Assembly: GCA_963708735.1 (NCBI GenBank)
Contig: CAVPTW010000020.1
Coordinates: forward strand, 1-64,000
DNA: 64,000 nucleotides
Reading direction: 5' to 3'
Source: JAGPUQ01 sp963708735
Lineage (GTDB): Bacteria > Pseudomonadota > Gammaproteobacteria > Pseudomonadales > Porticoccaceae
The translations under genes and the position numbers were made by a program. The notes below the pieces were generated by a model. The model saw only the letters and a list, made by a program, of their open reading frames with translations. It did no database searches and was not told the origin of the DNA. Of this stretch, positions 1 through 9,088 are shown piece after piece (within the stretch, counting starts at the first letter, position 1; each line of letters starts with the position of its first letter).

Positions 1-20
1 AATTCCGACGACCGTCTACC

Positions 21-557
21 ATGAAGTTCTGTAGCGCCTGTGGCAGCGCAGTGAGCCTGCGGGTTCCCTCCGGGGACGACCGCCACCGCCACATCTGCGA
101 TGACTGCGAGACTGTACATTACCAAAACCCGTGCATCGTTACCGGCTGCGTGCCTGTGTACGGCGACCGGGTGCTGCTGTGCAAGCGCGCCATCGCCCCG
201 CGCCACGGCTACTGGACGCTGCCCGCCGGCTTCATGGAAAACGGCGAGACCACCGCGGAGGGCGCGCTCCGGGAATGCCTGGAGGAAGCCAACGCGCGCG
301 TGGTCGATCCACAGCTCTACACCATGGTCGATATCCCTCACATCGATCAGGTGTATATTCTTTTCCGCGCGACGCTGGCTGCACCCGAGTATTCCCCCGG
401 AGAAGAATCCCTGGCGGTGGAATTGTTTCGAGAAGAGGATATCCCCTGGGACGAGATTGCATTTCCGTCAGTGAAGCAGACGCTGGAGCACTTCTTCAAC
501 GACCGCAAAACCGGCGAATTCAGGGTCCGAACCGATAGTGTGCGCCACCGGCGCTGA
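21..557 (+). CDS. NUDIX hydrolase with N-terminal zinc ribbon
   Basis: This 178-aa protein is a NUDIX pyrophosphohydrolase, a family that cleaves nucleoside diphosphates linked to another moiety. Two CxxC pairs (CSAC, residues 4-7; CDDC, 26-29) form a zinc ribbon as in NudC-like and related Nudix proteins. The Nudix box spans about residues 70-92: Gly70, Glu76, Arg84-Glu85 and Glu88-Glu89 fit the consensus, but the late Gly is Asn91. The metal-binding REXXEE core is intact. The substrate cannot be told from sequence; NADH or ADP-ribose-like compounds are usual for zinc-ribbon members. It lies convergent to the tRNA-Ser gene and stands alone. Confidence 0.88.
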   Translation: MKFCSACGSAVSLRVPSGDDRHRHICDDCETVHYQNPCIVTGCVPVYGDRVLLCKRAIAPRHGYWTLPAGFMENGETTAEGALRECLEEANARVVDPQLYTMVDIPHIDQVYILFRATLAAPEYSPGEESLAVELFREEDIPWDEIAFPSVKQTLEHFFNDRKTGEFRVRTDSVRHRR

Positions 558-583
558 AGCTGGGACGATCGCTCCCCAAAGCA

Positions 584-605
584 AAAACCCCCTGACGGGG
601 CTTGT
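584..605 (-). terminator. Rho-independent terminator after tRNA-Ser
   Basis: On the minus strand a GC stem (CCCC, loop GTCA, GGGG, flanked by AA/TT) is followed by TTTTTG. It sits just past the 3' end of tRNA-Ser and may also serve the NUDIX gene from the other side. Confidence 0.7.
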
Positions 606-610
606 TGATT

Positions 611-698
611 TGGCGGTGAGGGAGGGATTCGAACCCTCGATACGTTGCCGTATACACACTTTCCAGGCGTGCTCCTTCAGCCGCTCGGACACCTCACC
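611..698 (-). tRNA. tRNA-Ser (GGA)
   Basis: The minus strand gives a class II tRNA of 88 nt including an encoded CCA. It has a GGTGAGG acceptor stem paired to CCTCACC, anticodon GGA in a CTGGAAA loop, a long variable arm and the TTCGAATCC T-loop. It is close to the E. coli tRNA-Ser(GGA) sequence. Confidence 0.96.
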
Positions 699-764
699 GA
701 AGGGGCCGAGACTCTACACGATGACCGCTCCCAAGGCAATCGAAGCTCGCTCCGATGCCGATCA

Positions 765-1005
765 TCAGCAACCCCGCGTGATCACGGGCTCGTCGTCATC
801 AAGGCTCTCAGCCAGATAAATGAGTTCACTACTGACATCACCACTGGTCCGGTAGCGTCGATAGTGGGCGATCACCACCTGGATCAGGGCCCGACCCATG
901 GCATCGGGGCTCATGTCCCGGGCGTTCCTCCGCCGTGGCGAAGGCAGCATCCACCACGCCCTGTGCATAACCGAATTCGCCCGCCATCGCGTCACCCACC
1001 TGCAT
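765..1005 (-). pseudogene. Small conserved-type protein gene broken by one frameshift
   Basis: Two overlapping minus-strand frames look like one protein of about 79 aa. The first runs from ATG at 1005 (MQVGDAMAGEFGYAQGVVDA...) to an AATAEE-like end. The second continues after a one-base shift near 930-940 and ends in a charged helix and the tail DDDEPVITRGC. The second half has ordinary amphipathic composition and ends sensibly before tRNA-Ser, unlike a shadow frame. Removing one base in the GAGGAACGCCCGGG stretch joins the frames. I do not know the function. The break may be a sequence error, given others nearby. Confidence 0.5.
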
Positions 1006-1153
1006 TCATTCCGAACCGCATTCTGACCACCGGTGGCCACGCCGCCATGATTTGCGTCAAGCCATCCGACCCAACACCGATAGTGCAGCGATTTGGCAGA
1101 AACCTGCACGCAGTGGGCTACAATTCCGGCTACGCACGCACCGATCCTGTTCC

Positions 1154-2539
1154 ATGATACCGGAAGCTTCGGACACTCTCCCACCAGCCCCGCCAAGCAC
1201 TGCACCATTCCGCGCCATTCTGGCGCTGGGCGCGGCCGCAACATTGCTGACTCGACTACCGAGCTGGCAGCACCCCGATCTCCTGTTGGTCGGCGGCGCG
1301 CTGGCAGCGGTGCTCTACGTCTCCATCAGCGAATTCCTGCTCTGGCGCAGGGCGCACCAGGTCACGGCTGCCACCGTGGCAATCCTCGGCCACGTGGATG
1401 CGTTGCTGTTGGGCATGCTGGTCGCGTCACTGCGGTTCCCGCTGCTGCTGCTGACCATTCTCCTGACCTTGCTCCAGTGTTACGCCTTCATGCGTGGCGG
1501 TGGGCGAGGATGGGTCCGCGACAACCTTGCTTTCGCAGTGGGAGCGGCAGCGGTGGCGGTGCTCCAGCCAGACTTGCAACTGCGGCTGGAAGCGCCACTG
1601 CATATGGTTCCGGCGGGAATTTTTGCCCTGTTCCTGATTCTGTACGGTCATCGCGCACTGCAACAGTCACGGTTGCTGCGTAACCGGATCGAAGCCCTCA
1701 AACGCGAACAAATCAATCTGAAACTGCACAACTACCAGCTTGCCAAATATGTTTCGCCCAACTTGCGGGAGGGAATCGAATCCGGCAAGGCGGTGAAACT
1801 GTCGTCGCAGCGCAAACGCATCGTGGTTTTTTTCTCGGACATCGTGGGCTTCAGCGAGATTGCCGACGAAATGGACGAGTCCGCACTGACCCAGGTGATC
1901 AACGACTATCTTACCGAGATGTCGAAGATCGCACTCGAACACGGCGGCACCATCGACAAATTCATCGGCGACGCCGTGATGGTATTTTTTGGCGATCCGC
2001 AGCCCCGCGGCCCGGAGGATTGTCTGGCCTGCGTAAGCATGGCAATCGCCATGCGCAACAAGGTTGCCGAGCTCCAGGCGCACTGGCGCAACCTGGGCCT
2101 GATGCGGCCGATGCAGGTGCGCATGGGCATCAGTACCGGATTTTGCACGGTCGGAAATTTCGGTACCGAAAGCCGCCTGCACTACACGCTGCTGGGTTCC
2201 GAGGTAAATCTCGCGAGCCGGCTGGAAACGGCGGCGCAGCCCGGGGAAATTCTCATTTCCCACGCCACCTGGCAATTCGTGCGGGATCAGATCATGTGCC
2301 GTGATCGCGGCGAGATGGAGGTTAAGGGCTTCAAACACCCGATCAAGGTATATTCAGTTGTGGACCATCGCAAGAATCTCGGCAGCGAACAATCCTGCCT
2401 GGATTACCGCACCGAAGGTTTCTCGCTGTTCATGGATCTCGACCAGATCAACAACTACGACTACAACAAGGTGGTCGGCACGCTGCAGGGTGCGTTTCGC
2501 GAAGTGCAGCGCAAGTTTCGCCAGCCACCCACGTCCTGA
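1154..2539 (+). CDS. cyaB: Class III adenylate cyclase, membrane-anchored (CyaB-like)
   Basis: This 461-aa protein makes cyclic AMP from ATP at the inner membrane. The N-terminal half (about residues 20-170) holds some six hydrophobic segments, consistent with a MASE2-type sensor domain, followed by a linker and a C-terminal cyclase domain. Catalytic features are FFSDIVGFSEIADEM with the first metal Asp, KFIGDAVMVFFGDP with the second metal Asp and the substrate Lys, and NLASRLE with the transition-state Asn and Arg. The YTLLGSEVN stretch puts Thr at the second specificity position, as in class IIIb enzymes. Length and layout match Pseudomonas CyaB. The ATG at 1154 is preferred over upstream in-frame starts because the membrane domain begins soon after it. 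Confidence 0.85.
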   Translation: MIPEASDTLPPAPPSTAPFRAILALGAAATLLTRLPSWQHPDLLLVGGALAAVLYVSISEFLLWRRAHQVTAATVAILGHVDALLLGMLVASLRFPLLLLTILLTLLQCYAFMRGGGRGWVRDNLAFAVGAAAVAVLQPDLQLRLEAPLHMVPAGIFALFLILYGHRALQQSRLLRNRIEALKREQINLKLHNYQLAKYVSPNLREGIESGKAVKLSSQRKRIVVFFSDIVGFSEIADEMDESALTQVINDYLTEMSKIALEHGGTIDKFIGDAVMVFFGDPQPRGPEDCLACVSMAIAMRNKVAELQAHWRNLGLMRPMQVRMGISTGFCTVGNFGTESRLHYTLLGSEVNLASRLETAAQPGEILISHATWQFVRDQIMCRDRGEMEVKGFKHPIKVYSVVDHRKNLGSEQSCLDYRTEGFSLFMDLDQINNYDYNKVVGTLQGAFREVQRKFRQPPTS

Positions 2540-2579
2540 AGTCCTGGACCGAACGCTTCACAAATCCCCGCGTCAGCAG

Positions 2580-3398
2580 TCATTGACGGACAAGACGTCC
2601 CCGCGGTGGTTGGCATTGCACGGAAGTGCGCCGGGATTGATATCGATACCGCCACGACGGGTATATCGCGCCATCAGACTGAGCCGTTCCGGCTGCACCC
2701 GGCACCAGAGATCGCAGAACATCCGCTCTACGCAGTGTTCGTGAAAGTCGCTGTGGTGGCGAAACGAGAGGATGTAAGCCAGCAACCCCGCCCGGTCGAT
2801 GCGCGGGCCACAATAATCGATGACAACCGTTGCCAGTCTGGCTGCCCAGTCACCGGGCAATTGGTCTTGAGGAGATCGCTGTAGAGCACCTCGGCCACCC
2901 GCGTCCCGCGCGCCGCGCACAGGCTCGCCGCATCCGGTTCAAACGCCGGAGCATGAGCTCGATCGCGTCGAGGCATGCTCCAGGCGGTTGGCGGATACCC
3001 TGCCGGGCATAGTCGCCGAGACTGTGCAGCGATACTTCCACAGACGCGCCACAGCAGGCGGAAATATCAGCCTGCATCCGGGCGGCCACCGCATCCGGCG
3101 TGGCGAAGCAGGTATCGTTCAGCGAATTCAGATACAGCTTGAGTGACTTGGATTCGACGATGTTGGGCGAGGCACACGGGATCGTGATTTCCGCCACCGC
3201 GACCCGAGGCATCCCGCGCGGCCCCAGCCATGAAAGCTCAAAGGCCGTCCAGAAGTCGGTGCCCTGCAACGCTTGCAGCGCCGCCGGCGGCAGCACCGCG
3301 CGGCCAGTGGCCCGCGCTATCGGATGCAGCAGATCCGGATCGTACCGCTGCGGATAGGCTGTGGCGCGTCCCAGCAGGGAGCCCGGCAGGTCCGTCAT
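2580..3398 (-). pseudogene. queF: NADPH-dependent 7-cyano-7-deazaguanine reductase, three frameshifts
   Basis: QueF reduces preQ0 to preQ1 in queuosine synthesis. The family motifs are all present but in different frames: ESKSLKLYLNSL in the N-terminal frame; LKTNCPVTGQPDW with the catalytic Cys and Asp in a second; FHEHCVE and RYTRRGGIDINP in a third; and the proper C-terminus ending LVRQ in a fourth segment. The shifts lie near 2945, 2830 and 2635. Each is repaired by one extra base in a short homopolymer (TTT, GG and CCC), which points to base-calling errors rather than decay. Repaired, the protein is about 273 aa, close to E. coli QueF (282 aa), and follows yadH by 6 nt on the same strand. 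Confidence 0.85.
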
Positions 3399-3404
3399 GG
3401 CGGG

Positions 3405-4178
3405 CTAGCGGCGCAGGCGCCGGCCATGCGCCAGCAGGTGAAGCGCGTAGACATAGCCCAGGACAACAAACGCCGATACCATGAGAAAGGCGCCGAGCAC
3501 CGGGATATCGGAAGTGCCCAGAAAGCCATAGCGAAACGCATTCACCATGTACAGGATCGGATTGGCCCGGGACACCGCCTGCCAGAACTCCGGCAGCATG
3601 TCGATGGAGTAGAACACGCCGCCGAGATAGGTCAGGGGCGTCAAAACGAAGGTTGGAATAATCGAAATATCATCGAACGATTCGGCAAAAATCGCATTGA
3701 TGAGCCCGGCGATGGAAAACAGTATCGCGGTCAGCAGCACCATGCCGAGAATCACCGCCAGGTGATGCAGTTGCAGGCTGGTGAAGAGCAGCGACAACAG
3801 CGTCACGATAGCGCCTACGGCAATGCCCCGGGCGACTCCGCCGAACACGAAGCCGAGCAGGATCACATAATTCGGCACCGGCGATACCAGGATTTCCTCG
3901 ATGCTGCCCTGAAACTTGTTACCGTAAAACGACGACACGACATTGCTGTAGGAATTCGTGATGACCGACATCATGATCAATCCGGGCACCACGAAATCGA
4001 TGTAGGCATGTCCCGCCATGGCGCCGATCCGCGGCCCGATCAAAGTGCCGAAAATCACGAAATACAGCACGATGGTGATCGCCGGTGGCAACAGCGTCTG
4101 CAGCCAGATACGCATGAAGCGGCGTACCTCGCGGGTCAGGATGGTAGCGAAAGCCACCCATTGCTGGCGTGCTTTCAT
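3405..4178 (-). CDS. yadH: ABC-2 type exporter permease (YadH-like)
   Basis: This 257-aa membrane protein has about six hydrophobic helices and the ABC-2 permease layout, including the conserved NPILYMVNAFRYGFLG segment near the C-terminus. It pairs with the ATPase just upstream: the genes overlap by ATGA at 4175-4178. The two form an exporter half-set like E. coli YadGH, whose substrate is not established. The start ATG overlaps the yadG stop, which supports translational coupling. Confidence 0.88.
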   Translation of the reverse strand: MKARQQWVAFATILTREVRRFMRIWLQTLLPPAITIVLYFVIFGTLIGPRIGAMAGHAYIDFVVPGLIMMSVITNSYSNVVSSFYGNKFQGSIEEILVSPVPNYVILLGFVFGGVARGIAVGAIVTLLSLLFTSLQLHHLAVILGMVLLTAILFSIAGLINAIFAESFDDISIIPTFVLTPLTYLGGVFYSIDMLPEFWQAVSRANPILYMVNAFRYGFLGTSDIPVLGAFLMVSAFVVLGYVYALHLLAHGRRLRR

Positions 4179-5128
4179 GATCGCTCTCCATCGGTGTTGC
4201 CGCCAACCTGGTCTGCCCCCGCCTGGACCAGGGATACGAACAGTTCTTCCAGGCGATTGGTCTTGTTGCGCATGCTGAGCACATGGACATTGTGCTCCGA
4301 CAGACTGGCGAAAAGCTCATTCAACGACTGGGATTTTTCCACCGCGATTTCGAGACTGTGGCTGTCCACCAGGCGGCCCGGGTAACCGGGAAGATCCGGA
4401 AAAGCATCGAGCTGCTCGCGCGTGTCGAGCACGAAGGTTTCGGTGCTCAGCTTGGCAAGCAATTGCCGGGTACTGGTGTTCTCGACGATCTTGCCGCGAT
4501 CGATGATCCCGATGCGGTTACACAGATTCTCGGCTTCCTCGAGATAGTGCGTGGTGAGGATGATGGTCACCCCGCGTGCGTTGATGTCCCGCAGGAACTG
4601 CCAGGTGGCGCGCCGTAACTCGATGTCCACGCCCGCCGTGGGTTCGTCCAGAATCAACAGCCGCGGCTCGTGCACCAGTGCCCGCGCGATCATCAGGCGT
4701 CGCTTCATGCCGCCGGACAGCATCCGCGCCCGGCTGTCGCGCTTGTCCCACAGGCCGAGCTGACGCAGGTATTTTTCACTGCGCTCCTCGGCGATCTTGC
4801 GCGGCAACCCGTAATAGCCCGCCTGGGTGACCAGGATGTCGATCACTTTCTCGAACTGCTGGAAATTGAACTCCTGGGGCACTACGCCCAGGTATTGCTT
4901 GGCCTGGGAAAAATCGCGGTCGATGTCGGTGCCGAAGACGCTGATGGTGCCACTGGTCTTGCGTACCAGCGAACAGATGATGCCAATCGCGGTGGACTTG
5001 CCGGCGCCGTTCGGCCCCAGCAGGGCAAAAAAATCGCCCTCGGCCACATCAAGGTCGATCCCCTTGAGCGCTTCCAGTCCGTTGTCATACACCTTGCGAA
5101 GGGAGCGAATGGAAAGCGCGCTGGTCAT
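4175..5128 (-). CDS. yadG: ABC transporter ATP-binding protein (YadG-like)
   Basis: This 317-aa ATPase energises the YadH-like permease. Visible motifs are Walker A GPNGAGKST (38-46), the Q-loop near VVPQEFNFQ, the signature LSGGMKRR (138-145), Walker B LLILDEPTAG ending in the catalytic Glu (157-166), and the switch His in LTTHYLEEAE. The C-terminal 80 residues are the DUF4162-like tail usual in this exporter class. It is the first gene of yadG-yadH-queF on the minus strand. Confidence 0.88.
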   Translation of the reverse strand: MTSALSIRSLRKVYDNGLEALKGIDLDVAEGDFFALLGPNGAGKSTAIGIICSLVRKTSGTISVFGTDIDRDFSQAKQYLGVVPQEFNFQQFEKVIDILVTQAGYYGLPRKIAEERSEKYLRQLGLWDKRDSRARMLSGGMKRRLMIARALVHEPRLLILDEPTAGVDIELRRATWQFLRDINARGVTIILTTHYLEEAENLCNRIGIIDRGKIVENTSTRQLLAKLSTETFVLDTREQLDAFPDLPGYPGRLVDSHSLEIAVEKSQSLNELFASLSEHNVHVLSMRNKTNRLEELFVSLVQAGADQVGGNTDGERS

Positions 5129-5255
5129 GAGGATCGAGGTCGCAGTTGCGGGGCTTGGGTTCGGGTTTCAAGATGCAGTGTAGCAGCCCGGCAGGCGATA
5201 GCCGTGCCGGCGAACTGCGCGAACAGGAAACACCTCGCGGGCAAAATCGAGCACC

Positions 5256-5300
5256 AAAAACTGAAAAGGCCCAAAACCCCGGGGGGTTTGAGCCTTTGCA
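5256..5300 (-). terminator. Rho-independent terminator after tRNA-Glu/tRNA-Gly
   Basis: Minus strand: outer stem AAAGGC/GCCTTT and inner stem AAACCCC/GGGGTTT form a long hairpin followed by TTCAGTTTTT. It closes the two-tRNA transcript before yadG. Confidence 0.75.
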
Positions 5301-5304
5301 GTTT

Positions 5305-5380
5305 TGGAGCGGGAAACCGGGCTCGAACCGGCGACCTCAACCTTGGCAAGGTTGCGCTCTACCAACTGAGCTATTCCCGC
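5305..5380 (-). tRNA. tRNA-Gly (GCC)
   Basis: 76 nt including encoded CCA. Acceptor GCGGGAA pairs with TTCCCGC; anticodon GCC lies in a CTTGCCAAG context; the D-loop is AGCTCAGTTGGTAGAGC and the T-loop GTTCGAGCC. It matches the standard bacterial tRNA-Gly(GCC) layout and follows tRNA-Glu by 13 nt. Confidence 0.96.
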
Positions 5381-5393
5381 CTGATCGTTTCGC

Positions 5394-5469
5394 TGGCGTC
5401 CCGTAGGGGAGTCGAACCCCTGTTACCGCCGTGAAAGGGCGGTGTCCTAGGCCACTAGACGAACGGGAC
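5394..5469 (-). tRNA. tRNA-Glu (TTC)
   Basis: 76 nt including CCA. Acceptor GTCCCGT pairs with ACGGGAC; anticodon TTC sits in CCCTTTCACGG; the T-arm is AGGGGTTCGACTCCCCT. It is the first tRNA of a Glu-Gly pair on the minus strand. Confidence 0.96.
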
Positions 5470-5551
5470 AGTATGCTCGCGAAAGACGCGCATTCTAGGG
5501 ACTGCCCGTCGCGAGTGTCAAGCGCGGACGCCATGCCAGGCAACGCAGGGT

Positions 5552-5953
5552 TCAGTCCTCGCGCGGCTCCAGTTTCAGCGCCAGCGAGTTCACGCAATAG
5601 CGCAGTCCGGTGGGCTGAGGACCGTCCGGGAATACATGCCCCAGATGGCCGCCGCATTCGGCACACAGGATTTCGGTGCGCACCATCCCGCGGGTAACAT
5701 CGGTGTCCTCCTCGATATGGGCGGCGTCGACCGGGCGGAAAAAGCTCGGCCAGCCGCTGCCGGAATCGTACTTGGCCTCCGCATCGAACAGCGCCGTGCC
5801 GCAGCACGCGCAGACATAGGTACCGGCACGTTTTTCATTGTTGTATTCCCCGGAGAATGGCCGCTCGGTGCCCTTGCGCCGACACACTTCATATTGCTCG
5901 GGGGTCAGTTTGGCACGCCAGTAGGCGTCGTCCTTATCTTTCCAGTCGCTCAT
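5552..5953 (-). CDS. msrB: Peptide-methionine (R)-S-oxide reductase
   Basis: This 133-aa cytosolic repair enzyme reduces the R form of methionine sulfoxide in proteins. Zinc ligands are Cys48 and Cys51, and Cys97 and Cys100 (the CAEC pair). The catalytic Cys120 is in RYCVNSLAL. GSGWPSF and GHLGHVFPDGP are the family fingerprints. Size and motifs are complete. It is divergent from alaA, with 83 bp between the two starts. Confidence 0.95.
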   Translation of the reverse strand: MSDWKDKDDAYWRAKLTPEQYEVCRRKGTERPFSGEYNNEKRAGTYVCACCGTALFDAEAKYDSGSGWPSFFRPVDAAHIEEDTDVTRGMVRTEILCAECGGHLGHVFPDGPQPTGLRYCVNSLALKLEPRED

Positions 5954-6036
5954 GACTACGCTTGCCTCTGCATTAAGCCAACGGGTAATTTACGCTACAA
6001 TGATGCGCTTTTTAAGCGCCTTTCGAGCCATTTCCC

Positions 6037-7254
6037 ATGCAGCACTATCACAAGTCAGCCAAGCTGGAGAACGTCTGCTACGACATTCGCGGCCCGGTGC
6101 TCGATCACGCCAACCGCCTGGAAGAAGAAGGCCACCGCATCCTCAAGCTGAACATCGGCAACCCGGCCGCGTTCGGCTTCGAGGCGCCGGACGAAATCAT
6201 CCAGGATGTGATCCGCAATCTGGTGGCGGCACAGGGTTACAGCCACTCGAAAGGCATATTCTCCGCCCGCAAGGCCGTCATGCAGCGCTGCCAGTTGCAG
6301 GGCGTCCCCGACGTTGAAGTGGACGACGTGATCCTCGGCAACGGCGTGAGTGAACTGATCGTGATGGCGATGCAGGCGCTGCTCAACCCGGGCGACGAAA
6401 TTCTGGTGCCGGCACCCGACTACCCGCTGTGGACCGCTGCCGTGACGCTGGGCGGCGGCACTCCCGTGCATTATCACTGCGACGAGGCCGACGGCTGGCA
6501 GCCTGATCTCGCCGATCTCGAAGCCAAGATCAGCCCGCGGACCCGCGGCATCGTCGTCATCAACCCCAACAATCCGACCGGCGCGGTCTACAGCGAAGCA
6601 CTGCTGCGGGCCATTGTTGCACTCGCGCACCGCCACCAGCTGATCGTCTTCGCCGACGAAATCTACGATCGCATCACCTATGACGGCGCGGTCCATGTGC
6701 CGCTCGCGACCCTCGCCCGGGATGTGCTGTGCATTACGTTCAACGGCCTGTCGAAAAACTATCGCCTGGCCGGCTTCCGCTCGGGCTGGCTGGTCGCAAG
6801 CGGCGCCAAACACCGCGCGCGCAGCTATTTGCAGGGCATCGAAATGCTCGCCTCCATGCGGCTGTGTGCCAACGTCCCCGCCATGTACGCCATCCAGACC
6901 GCGCTCGGCGGGCGTCAGACCATCGAGGATCTGGTATGCCCCGGCGGACTCTTCCACGAGCAGCGCGAGATCGCCTGGAAACGGCTCAACGCCATGACCG
7001 GGGTGAGTTGCGTGAAACCCCGGGGGGCGCTCTATCTGTTTCCCCGGCTCGACCCCGACGTTTACCCCATCGCCGACGACGAACAGTTTGTGCTTGACCT
7101 GCTGTTGCAGGAGAAACTGCTGCTGGTGCAGGGCAAGGCGTTCAACTGGGTCGATACCCAGCACTTCCGCATCGTGTTTCTGCCCAAGGTGGACGAGCTC
7201 ACCCAGGCGATGGACCGGCTGGAGCGCTTCCTCGAGCGCCTGCGCGCCGGCTGA
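6037..7254 (+). CDS. alaA: Alanine aminotransferase, AlaA type
   Basis: This 405-aa class I PLP aminotransferase makes alanine from pyruvate and glutamate. The PLP lysine is Lys240 in GLSKNYRLAGFRSGW. The cofactor pocket is marked by NPNNPTG (176-182) and Asp207 in FADEIYD. The start MQHYHKSAKLENVCYDIRGP is typical of the AlaA/YfbQ branch. It is convergent with pdxB, with only 6 nt between the stops. Confidence 0.93.
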   Translation: MQHYHKSAKLENVCYDIRGPVLDHANRLEEEGHRILKLNIGNPAAFGFEAPDEIIQDVIRNLVAAQGYSHSKGIFSARKAVMQRCQLQGVPDVEVDDVILGNGVSELIVMAMQALLNPGDEILVPAPDYPLWTAAVTLGGGTPVHYHCDEADGWQPDLADLEAKISPRTRGIVVINPNNPTGAVYSEALLRAIVALAHRHQLIVFADEIYDRITYDGAVHVPLATLARDVLCITFNGLSKNYRLAGFRSGWLVASGAKHRARSYLQGIEMLASMRLCANVPAMYAIQTALGGRQTIEDLVCPGGLFHEQREIAWKRLNAMTGVSCVKPRGALYLFPRLDPDVYPIADDEQFVLDLLLQEKLLLVQGKAFNWVDTQHFRIVFLPKVDELTQAMDRLERFLERLRAG

Positions 7255-7260
7255 GTCAGT

Positions 7261-8388
7261 TCATTGGTTCTGCGGCGACGGCTCGGCGCCCACCCGGAAG
7301 CCGAGCCGGCGCAGATCGGCGGCCAGCGGGTCATTCCCGGTCACCGCGATCTGAAAATGACCGAATTCGCGGCGCTCCGGACTGGTGCGGCGCAGCTGAT
7401 CGAACACCTCGGCAATCGCCACGCCCGACGCGATGGCCGTCGCCATCCGACGATGCTCGGCGCGCACGTCAAAGGTCGCGAGCACGGCGTCGGCGAGCGG
7501 ATCCAGACCGCTGGGCAGAACCAGCGGCTGCGGCGCCTCGGACACCGGCGGAATCGGTGGCACGCCCCGCCATGCACAAAAAGCCTCGTACACCGCGCGA
7601 GTACCGTTGACCCGGCCTTCCTGGCTGTAGCCGGCGATGTGCGGGGTCGCGATCGCCACCCGCTGCCAGAGATCGGGGTCAATGGCCGGCTCCCCTTCCC
7701 ACACATCCAGCGCCGCAGTCAGCCCGGGTGCCACCGTCAGCCGCTGGCGCAACGCAACATTGTCGACCACGGCACCGCGCGCGGCATTGATCAGCAGGCA
7801 CCCGGGCTTCAATGCCGCCAGCATCCTGTCATTCGCCATGTGAAAGGTGGGAAAGGAGCCGGTATGCGTCAGGGGTGTGTGCAGGCAGAGAATATCGGCG
7901 GCACGCACGACCTCGTCCAGATCGGTCAGATCCGGAATATTTTCCCGATCCAGCCGCAAGGGGTCGTAGACGCGGCAACTCACTCCGAGGGCGGTGAGGG
8001 CACGGTACAGACGCCCACCCACGGCGCCACAGCCGACGATGCCGATTACCCTGCGGCGCCAATCGGGCCGCAGCGCGCAACACACCGAGAGCACATACTG
8101 GACCACGGCACCCGCGTTGCAGCCCGGCGCATGGGCAAAGTGGATGCCCGCCGCCGCCAGCCCGTCGCGGTCGATGTGATCGTAACCGCTGGTGGCGGAC
8201 CCCACGAATTTCACCCGACTCCCGGCCAGCAGGGCAGCATCGACCCGGGTCACCGAACGCACCAGCAGGACATCCACCCCCCGCACCGCCTTCGCGTCGA
8301 TGGTCCGTCCCGGCCGAGTCAGAACCTCGCCGTGGCGACCGAACCACTCGCGCACCAGCGGCATGTTTTCGTCGGCAAGGATTTTCAC
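7261..8388 (-). CDS. pdxB: 4-phosphoerythronate dehydrogenase
   Basis: This 375-aa D-2-hydroxyacid dehydrogenase acts in the DXP-dependent route to pyridoxal 5'-phosphate, oxidising 4-phosphoerythronate. The N-terminus MKILADENMP and the GSATSGYDHID motif are hallmarks. Catalytic Arg is in NAARGAVVD, Glu in WEGEP and His in TPHIAGYS. The nucleotide fold has a slightly divergent glycine motif, IGIVGCGAVGGRL. The C-terminal dimerisation domain is present. It overlaps epmC by 4 nt (ATGA). Confidence 0.93.
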   Translation of the reverse strand: MKILADENMPLVREWFGRHGEVLTRPGRTIDAKAVRGVDVLLVRSVTRVDAALLAGSRVKFVGSATSGYDHIDRDGLAAAGIHFAHAPGCNAGAVVQYVLSVCCALRPDWRRRVIGIVGCGAVGGRLYRALTALGVSCRVYDPLRLDRENIPDLTDLDEVVRAADILCLHTPLTHTGSFPTFHMANDRMLAALKPGCLLINAARGAVVDNVALRQRLTVAPGLTAALDVWEGEPAIDPDLWQRVAIATPHIAGYSQEGRVNGTRAVYEAFCAWRGVPPIPPVSEAPQPLVLPSGLDPLADAVLATFDVRAEHRRMATAIASGVAIAEVFDQLRRTSPERREFGHFQIAVTGNDPLAADLRRLGFRVGAEPSPQNQ

Positions 8389-8999
8389 CGCAGCGCCAAA
8401 CCCGGTCGGTACCGTTCGGGCCGGCGCCAGTCACCGGTGCCATAGGCCGCGCCGAGCGCATCGGCAAACAGTGCCGCCCGCGGTGGCAACCCGTCTTCCA
8501 GATACCGGAACAATGCGCCGGCGACGGCTTGCGCAAACGCCACGCCATCGCCACCAGCGCCGGACAGATTGTCCGCACTGGGCCGGAATGGATGGCCGGC
8601 GGCCACCGAGAACACCCACTCGAGCGCCTGGGGCCGGGCCTCGACCGCCTCGAACGCCCGCTGCGCGGAAGCATCGCGCCCGTCGGGAAGATACCAGTAG
8701 CCAAAATCCTCTTGCCGGCGCCGCCGCTCGCCCGCGATGCACCAGTGCGCCGTCTCGTGGAGCGCACTGGCGAAGAAATTCTCGCGATAAATCAGTCGAT
8801 GCGGTCGGTTGGCAGTGCCCGGAAGATACTGCGGCTCGCTGCCGCCACCCTCGAGGCGCGTGTTCCAGCGCGCAAAAAAACACTGCCCGAACAGCATTTC
8901 GAGGTCGGCGCTGCGATGGCCCGACAGCGCCGTCCCGATGGTCGTCAGGCCCTCGCTTCTCATCTCCGACCCCAAGCTATTGTGCTCGACAAAATTCAC
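8385..8999 (-). CDS. epmC: Elongation factor P hydroxylase (YfcM family)
   Basis: This 204-aa protein belongs to the EpmC/YfcM family, which hydroxylates the beta-lysylated lysine of EF-P. The metal site is HETAH at residues 81-85, within FASALHETAHWCIAG, and the family block DFGYWYLPDGRD follows. It overlaps pdxB and is probably co-transcribed with it. No epmA, epmB or efp gene is in the window. An in-frame ATG at 8963 would remove 12 residues and is an alternative start. Confidence 0.85.
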   Translation of the reverse strand: MNFVEHNSLGSEMRSEGLTTIGTALSGHRSADLEMLFGQCFFARWNTRLEGGGSEPQYLPGTANRPHRLIYRENFFASALHETAHWCIAGERRRRQEDFGYWYLPDGRDASAQRAFEAVEARPQALEWVFSVAAGHPFRPSADNLSGAGGDGVAFAQAVAGALFRYLEDGLPPRAALFADALGAAYGTGDWRRPERYRPGLALR

Positions 9000-9013
9000 G
9001 GGTACTTTAGCTC

Positions 9014-9076
9014 GCGATGGTTGTGATCCTGCAACTCACAGCTAGAAAGCCGGACGGCTTTGCCGCGAACCATCGC
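9014..9076 (+). promoter_or_regulatory. Structured leader upstream of the 236-aa gene
   Basis: Two nested inverted repeats precede the gene at 9089: outer arms GCGATGGTT (9014-9022) and AACCATCGC (9068-9076), and an inner hairpin AAAGCC-GGAC-GGCTTT (9046-9061). The outer right arm ends one base before the AGGAG ribosome site at 9078-9082, so folding could affect access to it. The pairing is seen directly; any regulatory role is inference. Confidence 0.35.
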
Positions 9077-9088
9077 TAGGAGTGAACC

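Noticed and set aside
3273..4385. 370-codon plus-strand open frame, His and Gln rich
   Set aside because: Antisense to yadH; a shadow of its codon pattern.
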